Positions 26,344-34,663 of a stretch of DNA of 64,000 nucleotides are shown piece by piece (the stretch's first letter is position 1; each line of letters starts with the position of its first letter). Position numbers and translations under genes: made by a program. The stretch is taken from positions 1 to 64,000 of the forward strand of contig NZ_JBKBQG010000019.1 of the NCBI RefSeq assembly GCF_046292825.1, in the 5' to 3' direction. The DNA comes from Salinarimonas sp046292825 (GTDB taxonomy: Bacteria > Pseudomonadota > Alphaproteobacteria > Rhizobiales > Beijerinckiaceae). Below the pieces are notes generated by a model. It ran no database searches, was not told the DNA's origin, and worked only from the letters and a program-made list of their open reading frames with translations.

Positions 26344-27684
26344 ATGGACCGCACCATCGACACGACGATGCACCAGGGCATGCACCTCCAGCGCCAGCGC
26401 TTCCGCACGCGGGCCTGGATCAGGACGCGGCTGTGGGCGCAGGTGCTCGTCGGCATGGCGGCGGGGCTCGCGCTCGGGACGCTGCTCGGGCCGGATGTCG
26501 GGCTCGTCGCGCCCGCGACCTCGGAGACGATCGCCTCCTGGCTCGCGCTGCCGGGCATGATCTTCCTCGGGCTCATCGCGATGGTGCTCGTGCCGCTCGT
26601 CTTCGCCTCGATCGTGGGCGGGCTCGCCGGCTCGGCGTCCGCGGGCGCGCTCAAGGCGGTGGCGGGGCGGCTCGCGCTCTTCGTCCTCGCGACGACCGTG
26701 CTCGCCGTCACGCTCGGCGCGACCCTGGCCAATTTGATGGCGCCCGGCGCCGGCATGGGCGGCACGCTTGCGCCCGCCCCGCGCCCGACCGCCGGCAACG
26801 ACGCCTTCGACCTCGCCCGCGCGCCGGAAGTCCTCGCCGCGGTGCTGCCGACGAACCCCACCGCCTCGATCGTGCAGGGCGATCTCCTCGCGGTCGTCGT
26901 GCTCGCGGTGCTCGTCGGCCTCGCCTGCCTGCAGGTCGACCGCGAGCGGATCGCGCCCTTCCTGCGCCTTCTCGACGCGCTCCTCTCGATCGCGATGGAG
27001 ATCGTCAAATGGGCGATGTTCCTCGCGCCCTTCGCCGTGTTCGGGCTGATGGCGCAGCTCGTGATGCGCATCGGGCTCGGCACGGTCGCGGCGATGTCGG
27101 CCTACGTGCTCACCGTGATCGCCGGGCTCGCGATCCTGCTCTGCGTCTATCTCGCGCTTTTGTGGCTGCGCGCGGGCGTCTCGCCGGGGGCGTTCCTGAA
27201 GGGCGCGGGCTCGACCATGCTCCTCGCCTTCTCGACCTCGAGCTCGTCGGCGATCATGCCGATGACCATCGCGACCGCGCGGCGGCTCGGCGTGCCGGAG
27301 GCCACCGCCAACCTCGTCGTGCCGCTCGGCGCCACCATGAACATGGCCGGCACCGCGCTCTACCAGAGCGTCGCGATCCTGTTCCTCGCCCAGATGGCCG
27401 GCATCGAGCTCGGGCTCGGCGAGACCGCGCTCATCGCCGCGACGCTGGTGGCCACCTCGATCGGCGCGCCGGGGACGCCCGGCGTCTCGATCGCGATCCT
27501 GATGAGCGTCGCGGCCGGCTTCGGCATCCCGGTCGAGGGCATGGTGATCATTCTGGGCGTCGACCGCATCCTCGACATGGCGCGCACCACCGTGAACGTG
27601 ACCGGCGACCTCGTCGCCTGCATCCTCCTGCGCGAGACGGGGGCAGGGGAGGGGGCCGGGGTGACGGCGGGGGCGGCGACTTAG
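26344..27684 (+). CDS. Dicarboxylate/glutamate:cation symporter (DAACS family)
   Basis: 446 residues from ATG at 26344 with GAAAGGAC upstream; the frame stays open for 1.6 kb further upstream antisense to pit, which is an artefact. Landmarks of the GltP/DctA family: the serine-rich hairpin STSSSSA, GATMNMAGTALYQ (TM7 substrate and sodium site), and DRILDMARTTVNVTGD (TM8). Substrate could be glutamate/aspartate or C4-dicarboxylates; the DxxRTxxNVxGD text is shared by both. The N terminus is extended by about 20 polar residues. A palindromic element follows. Confidence 0.92.
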   Translation: MDRTIDTTMHQGMHLQRQRFRTRAWIRTRLWAQVLVGMAAGLALGTLLGPDVGLVAPATSETIASWLALPGMIFLGLIAMVLVPLVFASIVGGLAGSASAGALKAVAGRLALFVLATTVLAVTLGATLANLMAPGAGMGGTLAPAPRPTAGNDAFDLARAPEVLAAVLPTNPTASIVQGDLLAVVVLAVLVGLACLQVDRERIAPFLRLLDALLSIAMEIVKWAMFLAPFAVFGLMAQLVMRIGLGTVAAMSAYVLTVIAGLAILLCVYLALLWLRAGVSPGAFLKGAGSTMLLAFSTSSSSAIMPMTIATARRLGVPEATANLVVPLGATMNMAGTALYQSVAILFLAQMAGIELGLGETALIAATLVATSIGAPGTPGVSIAILMSVAAGFGIPVEGMVIILGVDRILDMARTTVNVTGDLVACILLRETGAGEGAGVTAGAAT

Positions 27685-27741
27685 CCGTCCGTGGCCGGCG
27701 ATCGTCGGCGTCGTATGGGACCGACGTCGATGCCGGGCGCT

Positions 27742-28022
27742 CTGTCCTTCCCCCTTGTGGGGAAGGTGGCCCGACGCCGAAGGCGGCGGGTCGGATGGGG
27801 GTCGTCGACATGGCACCGATACGTCAGATCCTGCACGACCTCCACCCCGAGCCCGATCCGGAATAAGACCCGAAAAGACGTGCGACGCTCATGGCCCCCG
27901 TTGGGAGGCGCCGAGGGTGAGGGGAGTGCAGGGTCAAGCGTCAGGGTGCCTTCTGCACGACCCCCATCCGTCTCCGGGCTGGCGCCCGGAGCCACCTTCC
28001 CCCAAGGGGGAAGGACAAGAGC
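27742..28022. repeat. Palindromic mosaic element, CCTTCCCCC type
   Basis: Outer arms are CTGTCCTTCCCCC with GGGGAAGGTGGC at the left, and GCCACCTTCCCCC with GGGGGAAGGACA at the right, so each arm is a hairpin and the two pair with each other. The interior includes GGATGGGGGTCGT and its inverse ACGACCCCCATCC. It fills most of the 484 bp gap 27685-28168, where I support no gene. Confidence 0.8.
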
Positions 28023-28168
28023 GCGCTGCATCCGCCGCTCGCTCAACGAGACAAATCTGATCCCTGGTGGGATGCTCGCGCGATCCGTCGCACGGGCGAT
28101 GGGGAAAACCGGGGCTTTCCTCGGGGGCTCGGGTCGCTAGGATCGCCGCATTCCAAGGAGAGCCCCGC

Positions 28169-29557
28169 ATGTCCGATCTCGACGCCGTCCTCGCCCGCAT
28201 CGATGCCGACCTCGACGCGTCGCTCGAGCGCCTGTTCGCGCTCCTGCGCATCCCCTCGATCTCGACCGATTCGGCCTATGCCGCCCATTGCCGCGCGGCG
28301 GCGGAGTCGCTCCGGGCGGATCTCGCGAGCCTCGGCGTCGGCGCGCAGGTCCGCGAGGTGCCCGGCGCGCATCCGTCCGTCGTCGGGCGCATCGACGGGC
28401 CGGCGGGCACGCCGCATGCGCTGTTCTACGGCCATTACGACGTCCAGCCGGTCGACCCGCTGTCGCTCTGGGAGACGCCGCCCTTCGAGCCGCGGATCGC
28501 TGAGACGCCGGACGGGCGCAAGATCATCGTCGCCCGCGGCGCCTGCGACGACAAGGGCCAGGTGATGACCTTCGTCGAGGCCTGCCGCGCCTGGAAGGCG
28601 GTGACGGGCAAGCTGCCGATCGGGATCACCTTCCTGATCGAGGGCGAGGAGGAGAACGGCTCGCGCGGGCTGCCGGCCTTCGTCGCCGCCATCAAGGACG
28701 AGCTCGCCGCCGATCTCGCGCTCGTCTGCGACACCGGCATGTGGGACCCGAACACGCCCGCCATCACCGCCTCGCTGCGCGGCCTCGTCTATACCGAAGT
28801 GGTGGTGCGCGCCGCCGATCGCGACCTGCATTCGGGCCTCTTCGGCGGCGCGGCCGCGAACCCGATCCACATCCTCTCGCGCATCGTCGCCGATCTCCAC
28901 GACGCGGAAGGCCGCGTGACGCTGGACGGCTTCTACGACGGCGTCGCCGAGCCGCCGGAGGAGGTGCGCGAGCGCTGGCACGCGCTCGGGCTCACGGCGG
29001 AGGGCTTCCTCGGCCAGGTCGGGCTCGCCCGGCCGGTGGGGGAATCGGGACGCATGGTCATCGAGCAGATCCAGTCGCGCCCGACCTGCGACGTCAACGG
29101 CATCGTCGGCGGCTATACGGGGGAGGGCACCAAGACCGTGATCGCCGCGGAGGCGCGCGCGAAGATCTCGTTCCGCCTCGTCGGCGACCAGGACCCGGAG
29201 GCGGTCGCGAACGCGCTCGAGGCCCACGTCGCCGCCCGCATCCCGGAGGATTGCCGCTACGAGCTCATCCGCTACAAGGGCTCGCGCGCCATCGCGCTCC
29301 CCTACGACAGCCCGGCCCTCGCCAAGGCGAGCCAGGCGCTCGCCGCGGAATGGCAGGTCGAGCCGGTGGTGATCGGCTCGGGCGGCTCGATCCCGATCGT
29401 CGGCACGTTCAAGTCGACGCTCGGCCTCGATTCGGTCCTCGTCGGGTTTGGTCTCGACGACGACCGCGTGCATTCGCCGAACGAAAAGTACGATTTGCGT
29501 AGTTTCCACAAGGGGATCCGCTCGTGGGCGCGGATTTTGGCGGCGTTGGGGGAGTGA
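28169..29557 (+). CDS. M20 family dipeptidase
   Basis: 462 residues with AAGGAG upstream. The di-zinc hydrolase has all expected motifs: GHYDVQP (first His-Asp), GACDDKGQ (bridging Asp), EGEEENGS (catalytic Glu), the DTGMW loop, and a C-terminal His in RVHSPNEKYD. The dimerisation domain is inserted mid-protein (HSGLFGGAAANP). This matches the M20 dipeptidase group related to carnosinase. It probably cleaves small peptides in the cytosol; no signal peptide is seen. It stands alone. Confidence 0.93.
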   Translation: MSDLDAVLARIDADLDASLERLFALLRIPSISTDSAYAAHCRAAAESLRADLASLGVGAQVREVPGAHPSVVGRIDGPAGTPHALFYGHYDVQPVDPLSLWETPPFEPRIAETPDGRKIIVARGACDDKGQVMTFVEACRAWKAVTGKLPIGITFLIEGEEENGSRGLPAFVAAIKDELAADLALVCDTGMWDPNTPAITASLRGLVYTEVVVRAADRDLHSGLFGGAAANPIHILSRIVADLHDAEGRVTLDGFYDGVAEPPEEVRERWHALGLTAEGFLGQVGLARPVGESGRMVIEQIQSRPTCDVNGIVGGYTGEGTKTVIAAEARAKISFRLVGDQDPEAVANALEAHVAARIPEDCRYELIRYKGSRAIALPYDSPALAKASQALAAEWQVEPVVIGSGGSIPIVGTFKSTLGLDSVLVGFGLDDDRVHSPNEKYDLRSFHKGIRSWARILAALGE

Positions 29558-29694
29558 GGGTTAGGAAGACCGCGAGGTCTTAAATGCCGAACGGCTCCCG
29601 GTTGGCTGCGAGCGATGGACCTGCCGGGATCATCGCCGCGGCGGCGGCTCCGAGCGCGCGATAGGCTCCCTCGCGGCAACTTGCCGGTCAGCCG

Positions 29695-29919
29695 TTACTG
29701 CTCCCCCTCCACCAACCCCTCCCCCTCCAACCACTCCGTCACGATCCTTCTAATCATCTCCGACCGGTTCGGCCGATCCGGCGCGCGACGGGCCGCCTCC
29801 TCCAGAGCTGCGACGATCTCCGGTGGTGCGCGGAAGGTGAGCATGGGCATGAGGCCGGTGGCAGGGCGGCCTCGCTTTTTTCGTATGTCGGGAATTGACA
29901 CGGCATCCTTTTTCGACAT
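29695..29919 (-). CDS. Ribbon-helix-helix (CopG/Arc-like) protein
   Basis: 74 residues starting MSKKDAVSIPDIRKKRGRP. The arm MLTFRAPPEIVAALEEAARR and the following RSEMIRRIVTEWLE give the strand-helix-helix pattern of RHH DNA-binding proteins, often antitoxins or autorepressors. The start at 29919 has GAGGGG upstream. The region is AT-richer than its surroundings. It is divergent, 34 bp apart, from a small gene of unknown function on the plus strand, so it may control both. Confidence 0.75.
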   Translation of the reverse strand: MSKKDAVSIPDIRKKRGRPATGLMPMLTFRAPPEIVAALEEAARRAPDRPNRSEMIRRIVTEWLEGEGLVEGEQ

Positions 29920-29953
29920 ACGATTATTCAGCCCCTCGAACAGGATTCGCCCC

Positions 29954-30280
29954 TTGTGCGAGACGAACGATACCACGCCCGGCGCGCAGGAGCACCGGGA
30001 CGCGCGGCTTCTGGAGCTGGGCGCCGCGCTCGACAAGGCGGTGGACGCGCTCTGGCTGGCCGAGGAGGTTTTGGGGGACGGGTCGGAGCGGGTCGCGGGC
30101 GCGATCGCGCAGGGCTGGACCTTGTGCGACGCGATCGCCGAGCGCATCGGCGCACATCCCGCGCAGACGCTCGACGGTTTGAGCGTCAAGGCACGCGCGC
30201 TCGCCCTCCTCGGGGACGAGGAGGATGGTGTGCGACGCGATCTCGTGCGCGTGCTCGGTCGGCGAGTGGAGGCGCGGTGA
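29954..30280 (+). CDS. Hypothetical helical protein, divergent from the RHH gene
   Basis: 108 residues if started at TTG 29954, with AGGA eight bases upstream; an ATG at 29885 would overlap the antisense RHH gene. Mostly helical and acidic (LLELGAALDKAVDALWLAEEVL, then GWTLCDAIAERIGAHPAQTLDGLSVKARALALL, each cited as regions). No family was recognised. The tight divergent spacing with the RHH gene suggests a functional pair but the order is not that of a usual toxin-antitoxin operon. The competing frame from GTG 29956 lacks protein-like composition. Confidence 0.55.
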   Translation: MCETNDTTPGAQEHRDARLLELGAALDKAVDALWLAEEVLGDGSERVAGAIAQGWTLCDAIAERIGAHPAQTLDGLSVKARALALLGDEEDGVRRDLVRVLGRRVEAR

Positions 30281-30306
30281 GAGATTCTCGGAAACCCTTC
30301 CCACCC

Positions 30307-30481
30307 GTCATTCCGGGGCGCGAAGCGAGCCCGGAACCCAGATCCACGACGTCGGTTCGAGCGCGCATGCGCGCTCGCTCGCCAACCAAAGCCCATGGAT
30401 ATGTCGAGGGACGCAGCCTATAGGCTGCTCATCCACGGTCGGGAGTCTGGGTTCCGGGCTCGCTTCGCGCCCCGGAATGAC
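30307..30481. repeat. Palindromic mosaic element, ATTCCGGGG type (copy F)
   Basis: 175 bp, near-identical to copy D in arms, inner palindromes and spacing. Terminal arms are 36 bp perfect inverted repeats. The 20 bp palindrome is at 30358-30377 and the dyad GCAGCCTATAGGCTGC at 30413-30428, again 35 bp apart. It lies between convergent genes. Confidence 0.95.
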
Positions 30482-30505
30482 GGCGTCTCGGTTCCAGGCG
30501 CCCCC

Positions 30506-30706
30506 TCAACGCCCCCGCCCGCGCGGCGGCGACGCGGCTTCCGCCTCACCGCGCGAAGCGACCCTCGGCCGCGCGGCGCGGCAGGCGTCGGAGCAATAGC
30601 GGACCTCGTCCCAGACGCGCTCCCATTTCTTGCGCCAGGCGAAGGGGCGGCCGCAGGCGAGGCAGTCTTTGGTCGGGAGGTCGCCCTTGCGGCGCATCTT
30701 CGCCAT
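30506..30706 (-). CDS. DUF2256 small zinc-ribbon protein
   Basis: 66 residues. The family core is clear: GDLPTKDCLACGRPFAWRKKW, then WDEVRYCSDAC (cited as two segments), with two CxxC-like pairs that should bind zinc. DUF2256 genes are frequently found next to cryptochrome/photolyase genes, as here. The extra C-terminal tail of about 16 residues is basic. It starts 11 bp downstream of the formyltransferase-like gene and is probably co-transcribed. Function unknown. Confidence 0.9.
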   Translation of the reverse strand: MAKMRRKGDLPTKDCLACGRPFAWRKKWERVWDEVRYCSDACRAARPRVASRGEAEAASPPRGRGR

Positions 30707-30717
30707 GAAAACCCCGC

Positions 30718-31563
30718 TCAGCGGCCGATCTCGCGGGCGGCCTCGCGCGAGATCGGGCTCCAGCGGGTGAGGACGACGTAGCCGTCGCGCGCGGCGACGA
30801 CGAGGAGGCGGCGATAGGTGTGGACGACGGTGCCGGGCGCATGGCCGTGCGGCTCGCGCCAGCCCTGCGCCTCGGCGACGTGGACGACGCCCGGTCCGAC
30901 GCGCGCGAGCGTCTCGATCGCGCCGAAGGCGCGCACGCGGCCGAGGATCTCGTCGACGGACGACGTCCAGTCGAGGGTTCGCTGCGCATCCGTCGCGCGC
31001 GGCCAATAGGAGCCGCGCCCCTGCGGCTCGGCGCCCGCCCAGAGCGCGGCGAAATCGCCGGCGATCCGGCGCGCGAGCCGGCCCGTCGCCATCTGGCACC
31101 GCATCAGGAGGGTCTCGTGCGTCTCGGCCTCGCCGAGGGGGAAACGCTCCTGCGCGATGACGGCGCCGGTGTCGAATTCGGGCTCGATCACGTGCGCGCT
31201 CACGCCCCAGTCGCGCCGCCCCTCGAGCAATGCGCGGTAGAGCGGATAGGGGCCGCGGCCCTCCGGCAGCGGGGAGGGGTGGAAATTGAGCGCGTAGGGA
31301 ATGGCGCCGCGCCAGCCCTCGATCCGCCACGGATAGCCCGCGACGACGAGGCAGCAATCGCTCAAGGTCGCGAGATCCTCCGGCCGCAACCGCGACATCT
31401 GGATCGGGATGCGCAGCGATCGCGCGCGGGCGATCACCCGCTCGTTGTGGTCGAGCACGCCGTCGCAGGGGCGCGTGAACAGCTTGACCGGCTCCCATCC
31501 GGCCGCGAGGAAGCCCTCGAGCGCCTCGGCCATGAAGTCGATGCCCGCATAGGCGAAGCGCAT
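30718..31563 (-). CDS. Formyltransferase family protein (Fmt/ArnA N-domain-like)
   Basis: 281 residues. The 10-formyl-THF hydrolase/transferase fold is indicated by NFHPSPLPEGRGPYPL (catalytic Asn and His) and EPEFDTGAVIAQE (catalytic Asp), with a diverged C-terminal domain. True methionyl-tRNA formyltransferase normally sits beside def, so this is more likely a paralog acting on a small molecule or nucleotide sugar. It forms a leftward pair with DUF2256 and is divergent from the SDR-photolyase pair across 148 bp. Confidence 0.82.
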   Translation of the reverse strand: MRFAYAGIDFMAEALEGFLAAGWEPVKLFTRPCDGVLDHNERVIARARSLRIPIQMSRLRPEDLATLSDCCLVVAGYPWRIEGWRGAIPYALNFHPSPLPEGRGPYPLYRALLEGRRDWGVSAHVIEPEFDTGAVIAQERFPLGEAETHETLLMRCQMATGRLARRIAGDFAALWAGAEPQGRGSYWPRATDAQRTLDWTSSVDEILGRVRAFGAIETLARVGPGVVHVAEAQGWREPHGHAPGTVVHTYRRLLVVAARDGYVVLTRWSPISREAAREIGR

Positions 31564-31711
31564 GGCTCACCCCTCCCGCTCGCGCCGTCCGCGTCCTCCC
31601 CCGGCCGCCGCGGCGACGATCGGCCGCGCGGGGGGTGGACGCGGGACGCCCACGCGATACTTAGCGCGCGGCGTTGTCGTTTGCAGTGGGCAAGAGCCGG
31701 GAGAGAGTTCG

Positions 31712-32443
31712 ATGAGCGGCACCATTCTCGTCTATGGCGGCAACGGCGGGGTCGGCCGCTCCTGCGCGCAGGCGCTCGCCGCGCGCGGCTATCGCCCCTA
31801 TCTCGTGGCGCGCGACGAGGCGCGGCTCGCCGAGGCGGCGCGCGCGCTCGACACCGGCTACAGCGTCGCGGACGTCACCGATCCCGAGGCGATCGCCCGC
31901 GCGACGCGCGACGCGGCGGGGACGGACGGGCTCGCCGGGCTCGTCTACGCGGTGGGTTCGATCAATCTCAAGCCCTTGGCCAAGCTGACGGCGCAGGATG
32001 TCGAGGCGGATTTCCGGCTCAACGCGCTCGGCGCCGCGCTCGCGGTGCAGGCGGCTTTGGCGCCGTTCCGGCAGGCGGGGGGCGCGAGCGTGGTGCTCTT
32101 CTCGACGGTCGCCGCGCGGCAGGGCTTCGCCGCACACGCCTCGGTCGCGATGGCGAAGGGCGCGGTGCAGGGGCTGACGCTGGCGCTCGCGGCCGAGCTC
32201 GCGCCCAAGGTGCGCGTCAATTGCATCGCGCCCTCGTTGATGGACACGCCGCTCGCCTCGCCGCTGACCGGCAATCAGGCGATGGCGAGCGCGATCGCCG
32301 GCATGCACGCGATCCCGCGCATCGGCGAGGCGAAGGACGCCGGCGCGCTCGCCGCCTTCCTGATCTCGGAGGAGGCGTCCTGGATCACGGGGCAGACGAT
32401 CGGCGTCGACGGCGGGCGCTCGACCCTGCGCACCAAGGGTTGA
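31712..32443 (+). CDS. SDR family protein lacking the catalytic tyrosine
   Basis: 243 residues. The Rossmann N terminus is VYGGNGGVGRSCAQAL (a GxxGxG variant), with NCIAPSLMDTPL and the C-terminal SWITGQTIGVDGG typical of classical SDRs. Ser131 is present and Lys149 is conserved, but the residue four before the lysine is Val145, not Tyr (ASVAMAKGAV). It is therefore unlikely to be a standard oxidoreductase. It is 10 bp upstream of the photolyase gene and probably co-transcribed with it. Confidence 0.88.
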   Translation: MSGTILVYGGNGGVGRSCAQALAARGYRPYLVARDEARLAEAARALDTGYSVADVTDPEAIARATRDAAGTDGLAGLVYAVGSINLKPLAKLTAQDVEADFRLNALGAALAVQAALAPFRQAGGASVVLFSTVAARQGFAAHASVAMAKGAVQGLTLALAAELAPKVRVNCIAPSLMDTPLASPLTGNQAMASAIAGMHAIPRIGEAKDAGALAAFLISEEASWITGQTIGVDGGRSTLRTKG

Positions 32444-32453
32444 GGGCGCGCGC

Positions 32454-33989
32454 GTGGGCGCCCTGCGGCTCCTCCTCGGCGACCAGCTCACGCGTCGGAT
32501 CGCCTCGCTCGCCGACCTCGATGCGGAGGCGGACGTCGTCCTGATGGTCGAGGTCGCCGAGGAGGCGACCTATGTGCGCCACCACAAGCAGAAGATCGCC
32601 TTCCTCTTCTCGGCGATGCGGCACTTCGCGGAGGAATTGCGCGAGGAAGGGGTTCGGGTCGACTACGTGCGGCTCGACGATCCCGGCAATACGGGCTCCT
32701 TCGGCGGGGAGCTCGCGCGGGCGCTGGGGCGTCATGCGGTCGACCGGGTGATCGTCACCGAGCCCGGCGAATGGCGGGTGCTCGAGGCGATGCGCGATTG
32801 GCGCGAGGAGCTCGGGCTCCCGGTCGAGATCCGCGAGGACAATCGCTTCCTGTGCTCGCGCGGCGAGTTCGCCGCCTGGGCCGAGGGGCGCAAGCAATTG
32901 CGGATGGAGTTCTTCTACCGCGAGATGCGCCGCAAGACCGGCTTCCTGATGGAGGGCGGCGAGCCCGTCGGCGGCCAGTGGAATTTCGACGCCGACAACC
33001 GCAAGAGCCTGCCCGCCGGCATCGCCGTCCCCCCGCGCCGCCGCTTCGAGCCGGATGCGACGACGCGCGCGGTGCTCGACCTCGTCGCGCGCCGCTTCGG
33101 CAACCATTTCGGCGATCTCGACGGCTTCGGCTGGGCGGTGACCCGCGCGGGCGCGCTCGAGGCGCTCGCCTTCTTCCTCGAGGCGGCTCTGCCGCGTTTC
33201 GGGGACTACCAGGACGCGATGAAGACGGGCGAGCCCTTCCTCTTCCACGCGGTGATCTCGCCCTATCTGAACGCGGGCCTGCTGACGGCCGAGGAGGTCT
33301 GCGTCGCCGCCGAGCGCGAATGGCGGGAGGGGCGCGCGCCGCTCAACGCGGTCGAGGGCTTCGTGCGGCAGGTGATCGGCTGGCGGGAATATGTCCGCGG
33401 CATCTACTGGTTGGAAATGCCGCGCTACGCGCAGACGAACGCGCTCGACGCCCAGCGCCCGCTGCCGGATTTCTACTGGACCGGCGAGACCGACATGAAC
33501 TGCCTCGCGCAATGCGTCGCCGACACCCGCGCCCATGCCTATGCGCACCATATTCAACGGCTGATGGTGCTCGGCAATTTCGCCCTGATTGCCGGCATCC
33601 GCCCCGCCGCGCTCGAGGAATGGTTCCTCGTCGTCTATGCCGACGCCTACGAGTGGGTGGAATTGCCGAACGTGCACGGGATGATCCTCTTCGCCGACGG
33701 CGGTCTCCTCGCCTCGAAGCCCTATGCGGCCTCGGGCGCCTATATCGACCGGATGAGCGATTATTGCCGCGGCTGCCGCTACGATCCGAAGGTGAAGGAG
33801 GGCCCGAAGGCCTGCCCGTTCAACTACCTCTACTGGCATTTCCTGATCGACAACGAGAGCCGCCTCGCCCGCAATCCGCGCATGGCCATGCCCTATCGCA
33901 CGCTCGCCAAGATGAATCCCGATCGGCGCGCGGCGATCGAGGCGGACGCGAGCGCCTTCCTCGGCGCGCTCACGTCGTCCTACCGGTGA
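32454..33989 (+). CDS. phrB: Fe-S bacterial cryptochrome/photolyase (PhrB/FeS-BCP class), probable (6-4) photolyase
   Basis: 511 residues from GTG 32454. It begins LRLLLGDQL and has the FAD-domain landmarks QVIGWREYVRGIYW, NFALIAGI and LPNVHGMILFADGG. Four cysteines sit at 350, 438, 441 and 454 (MNCLAQC, YCRGC, ACPFNY), exactly the positions of the [4Fe-4S] ligands in Agrobacterium PhrB. Known members bind FAD and a ribityllumazine antenna and repair (6-4) photoproducts under blue light. Located in a DUF2256/SDR neighbourhood. Confidence 0.95.
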   Translation: MGALRLLLGDQLTRRIASLADLDAEADVVLMVEVAEEATYVRHHKQKIAFLFSAMRHFAEELREEGVRVDYVRLDDPGNTGSFGGELARALGRHAVDRVIVTEPGEWRVLEAMRDWREELGLPVEIREDNRFLCSRGEFAAWAEGRKQLRMEFFYREMRRKTGFLMEGGEPVGGQWNFDADNRKSLPAGIAVPPRRRFEPDATTRAVLDLVARRFGNHFGDLDGFGWAVTRAGALEALAFFLEAALPRFGDYQDAMKTGEPFLFHAVISPYLNAGLLTAEEVCVAAEREWREGRAPLNAVEGFVRQVIGWREYVRGIYWLEMPRYAQTNALDAQRPLPDFYWTGETDMNCLAQCVADTRAHAYAHHIQRLMVLGNFALIAGIRPAALEEWFLVVYADAYEWVELPNVHGMILFADGGLLASKPYAASGAYIDRMSDYCRGCRYDPKVKEGPKACPFNYLYWHFLIDNESRLARNPRMAMPYRTLAKMNPDRRAAIEADASAFLGALTSSYR

Positions 33990-34098
33990 CCAGCGCGCGC
34001 CGCGACGGCGATCCGCGGCGCGAGCGCTTGCGTTCATCCGCGTTTCCACTAGGAAGGCACTCGTGGCCGCGTGCGTGCGGCCGGGAGGAACAGGCCCG

Positions 34099-34656
34099 AT
34101 GGCCCTCGCTCTGCGCCTCGCGCGCGCCATCGACGCGACGAATGCGCTGATCGGCCGGCTCGCCGCGTGGCTCGTCCTCGCGGCCGTGGTGATCTCGGCG
34201 GGCAATGCGCTGTCGCGCCGGATGTTCTCGCTGTCGTCGAACGCCTGGCTCGAGGTGCAATGGTACCTGTTCGGCGCGGTCTTTCTGCTCGGCGCGTCCT
34301 GGACGCTGCGGCGCAACGAGCACGTGCGGATCGACATCCTCGCGAGCCGCTTCTCGAAGGGCGCGCGCGACCGGCTCGACCTCGTCGGCCACGCGCTCTT
34401 CCTGATCCCCTTCGCCCTCGTCCACGTGGTGCTCGCCGTGCCCTTCTTCCTCCTGTCCTGGCGCACCGGCGAGATGTCGGCCAATGCCGGCGGGCTGCCT
34501 TTGTGGCCGGCCAAGCTCCTCGTCCTCGTCGGCTTCGCCATGCTTCTCGCGCAGGGCGTGTCCGAATTCGTCAAGCGGCTCGCGATCGTCACCGGGCGGC
34601 TCGCGGACGAAGCCGACGAAACCGTCCCCCACCCGGCCACGCGCCGCGAGCCGTGA
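34099..34656 (+). CDS. TRAP transporter small permease subunit (DctQ)
   Basis: 185 residues from ATG 34099 with GGGAGGAA upstream. Four membrane helices: LAAWLVLAAVVISAGNALSRR, NAWLEVQWYLFGAVFLLGAS, LFLIPFALVHVVLAVPFF and LLVLVGFAMLLAQGV. The EVQWYLFG segment is the DctQ hallmark. It is followed 7 bp later by the large subunit. No periplasmic DctP binding-protein gene is adjacent, so the substrate cannot be guessed. Confidence 0.92.
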   Translation: MALALRLARAIDATNALIGRLAAWLVLAAVVISAGNALSRRMFSLSSNAWLEVQWYLFGAVFLLGASWTLRRNEHVRIDILASRFSKGARDRLDLVGHALFLIPFALVHVVLAVPFFLLSWRTGEMSANAGGLPLWPAKLLVLVGFAMLLAQGVSEFVKRLAIVTGRLADEADETVPHPATRREP

Positions 34657-34663
34657 GCCTCGG

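Noticed and set aside
29956..30423. Alternative frame from GTG 29956
   Set aside because: Arg/Gly-rich translation running into the mosaic element; the 29954 frame has normal protein composition and ends before the element.
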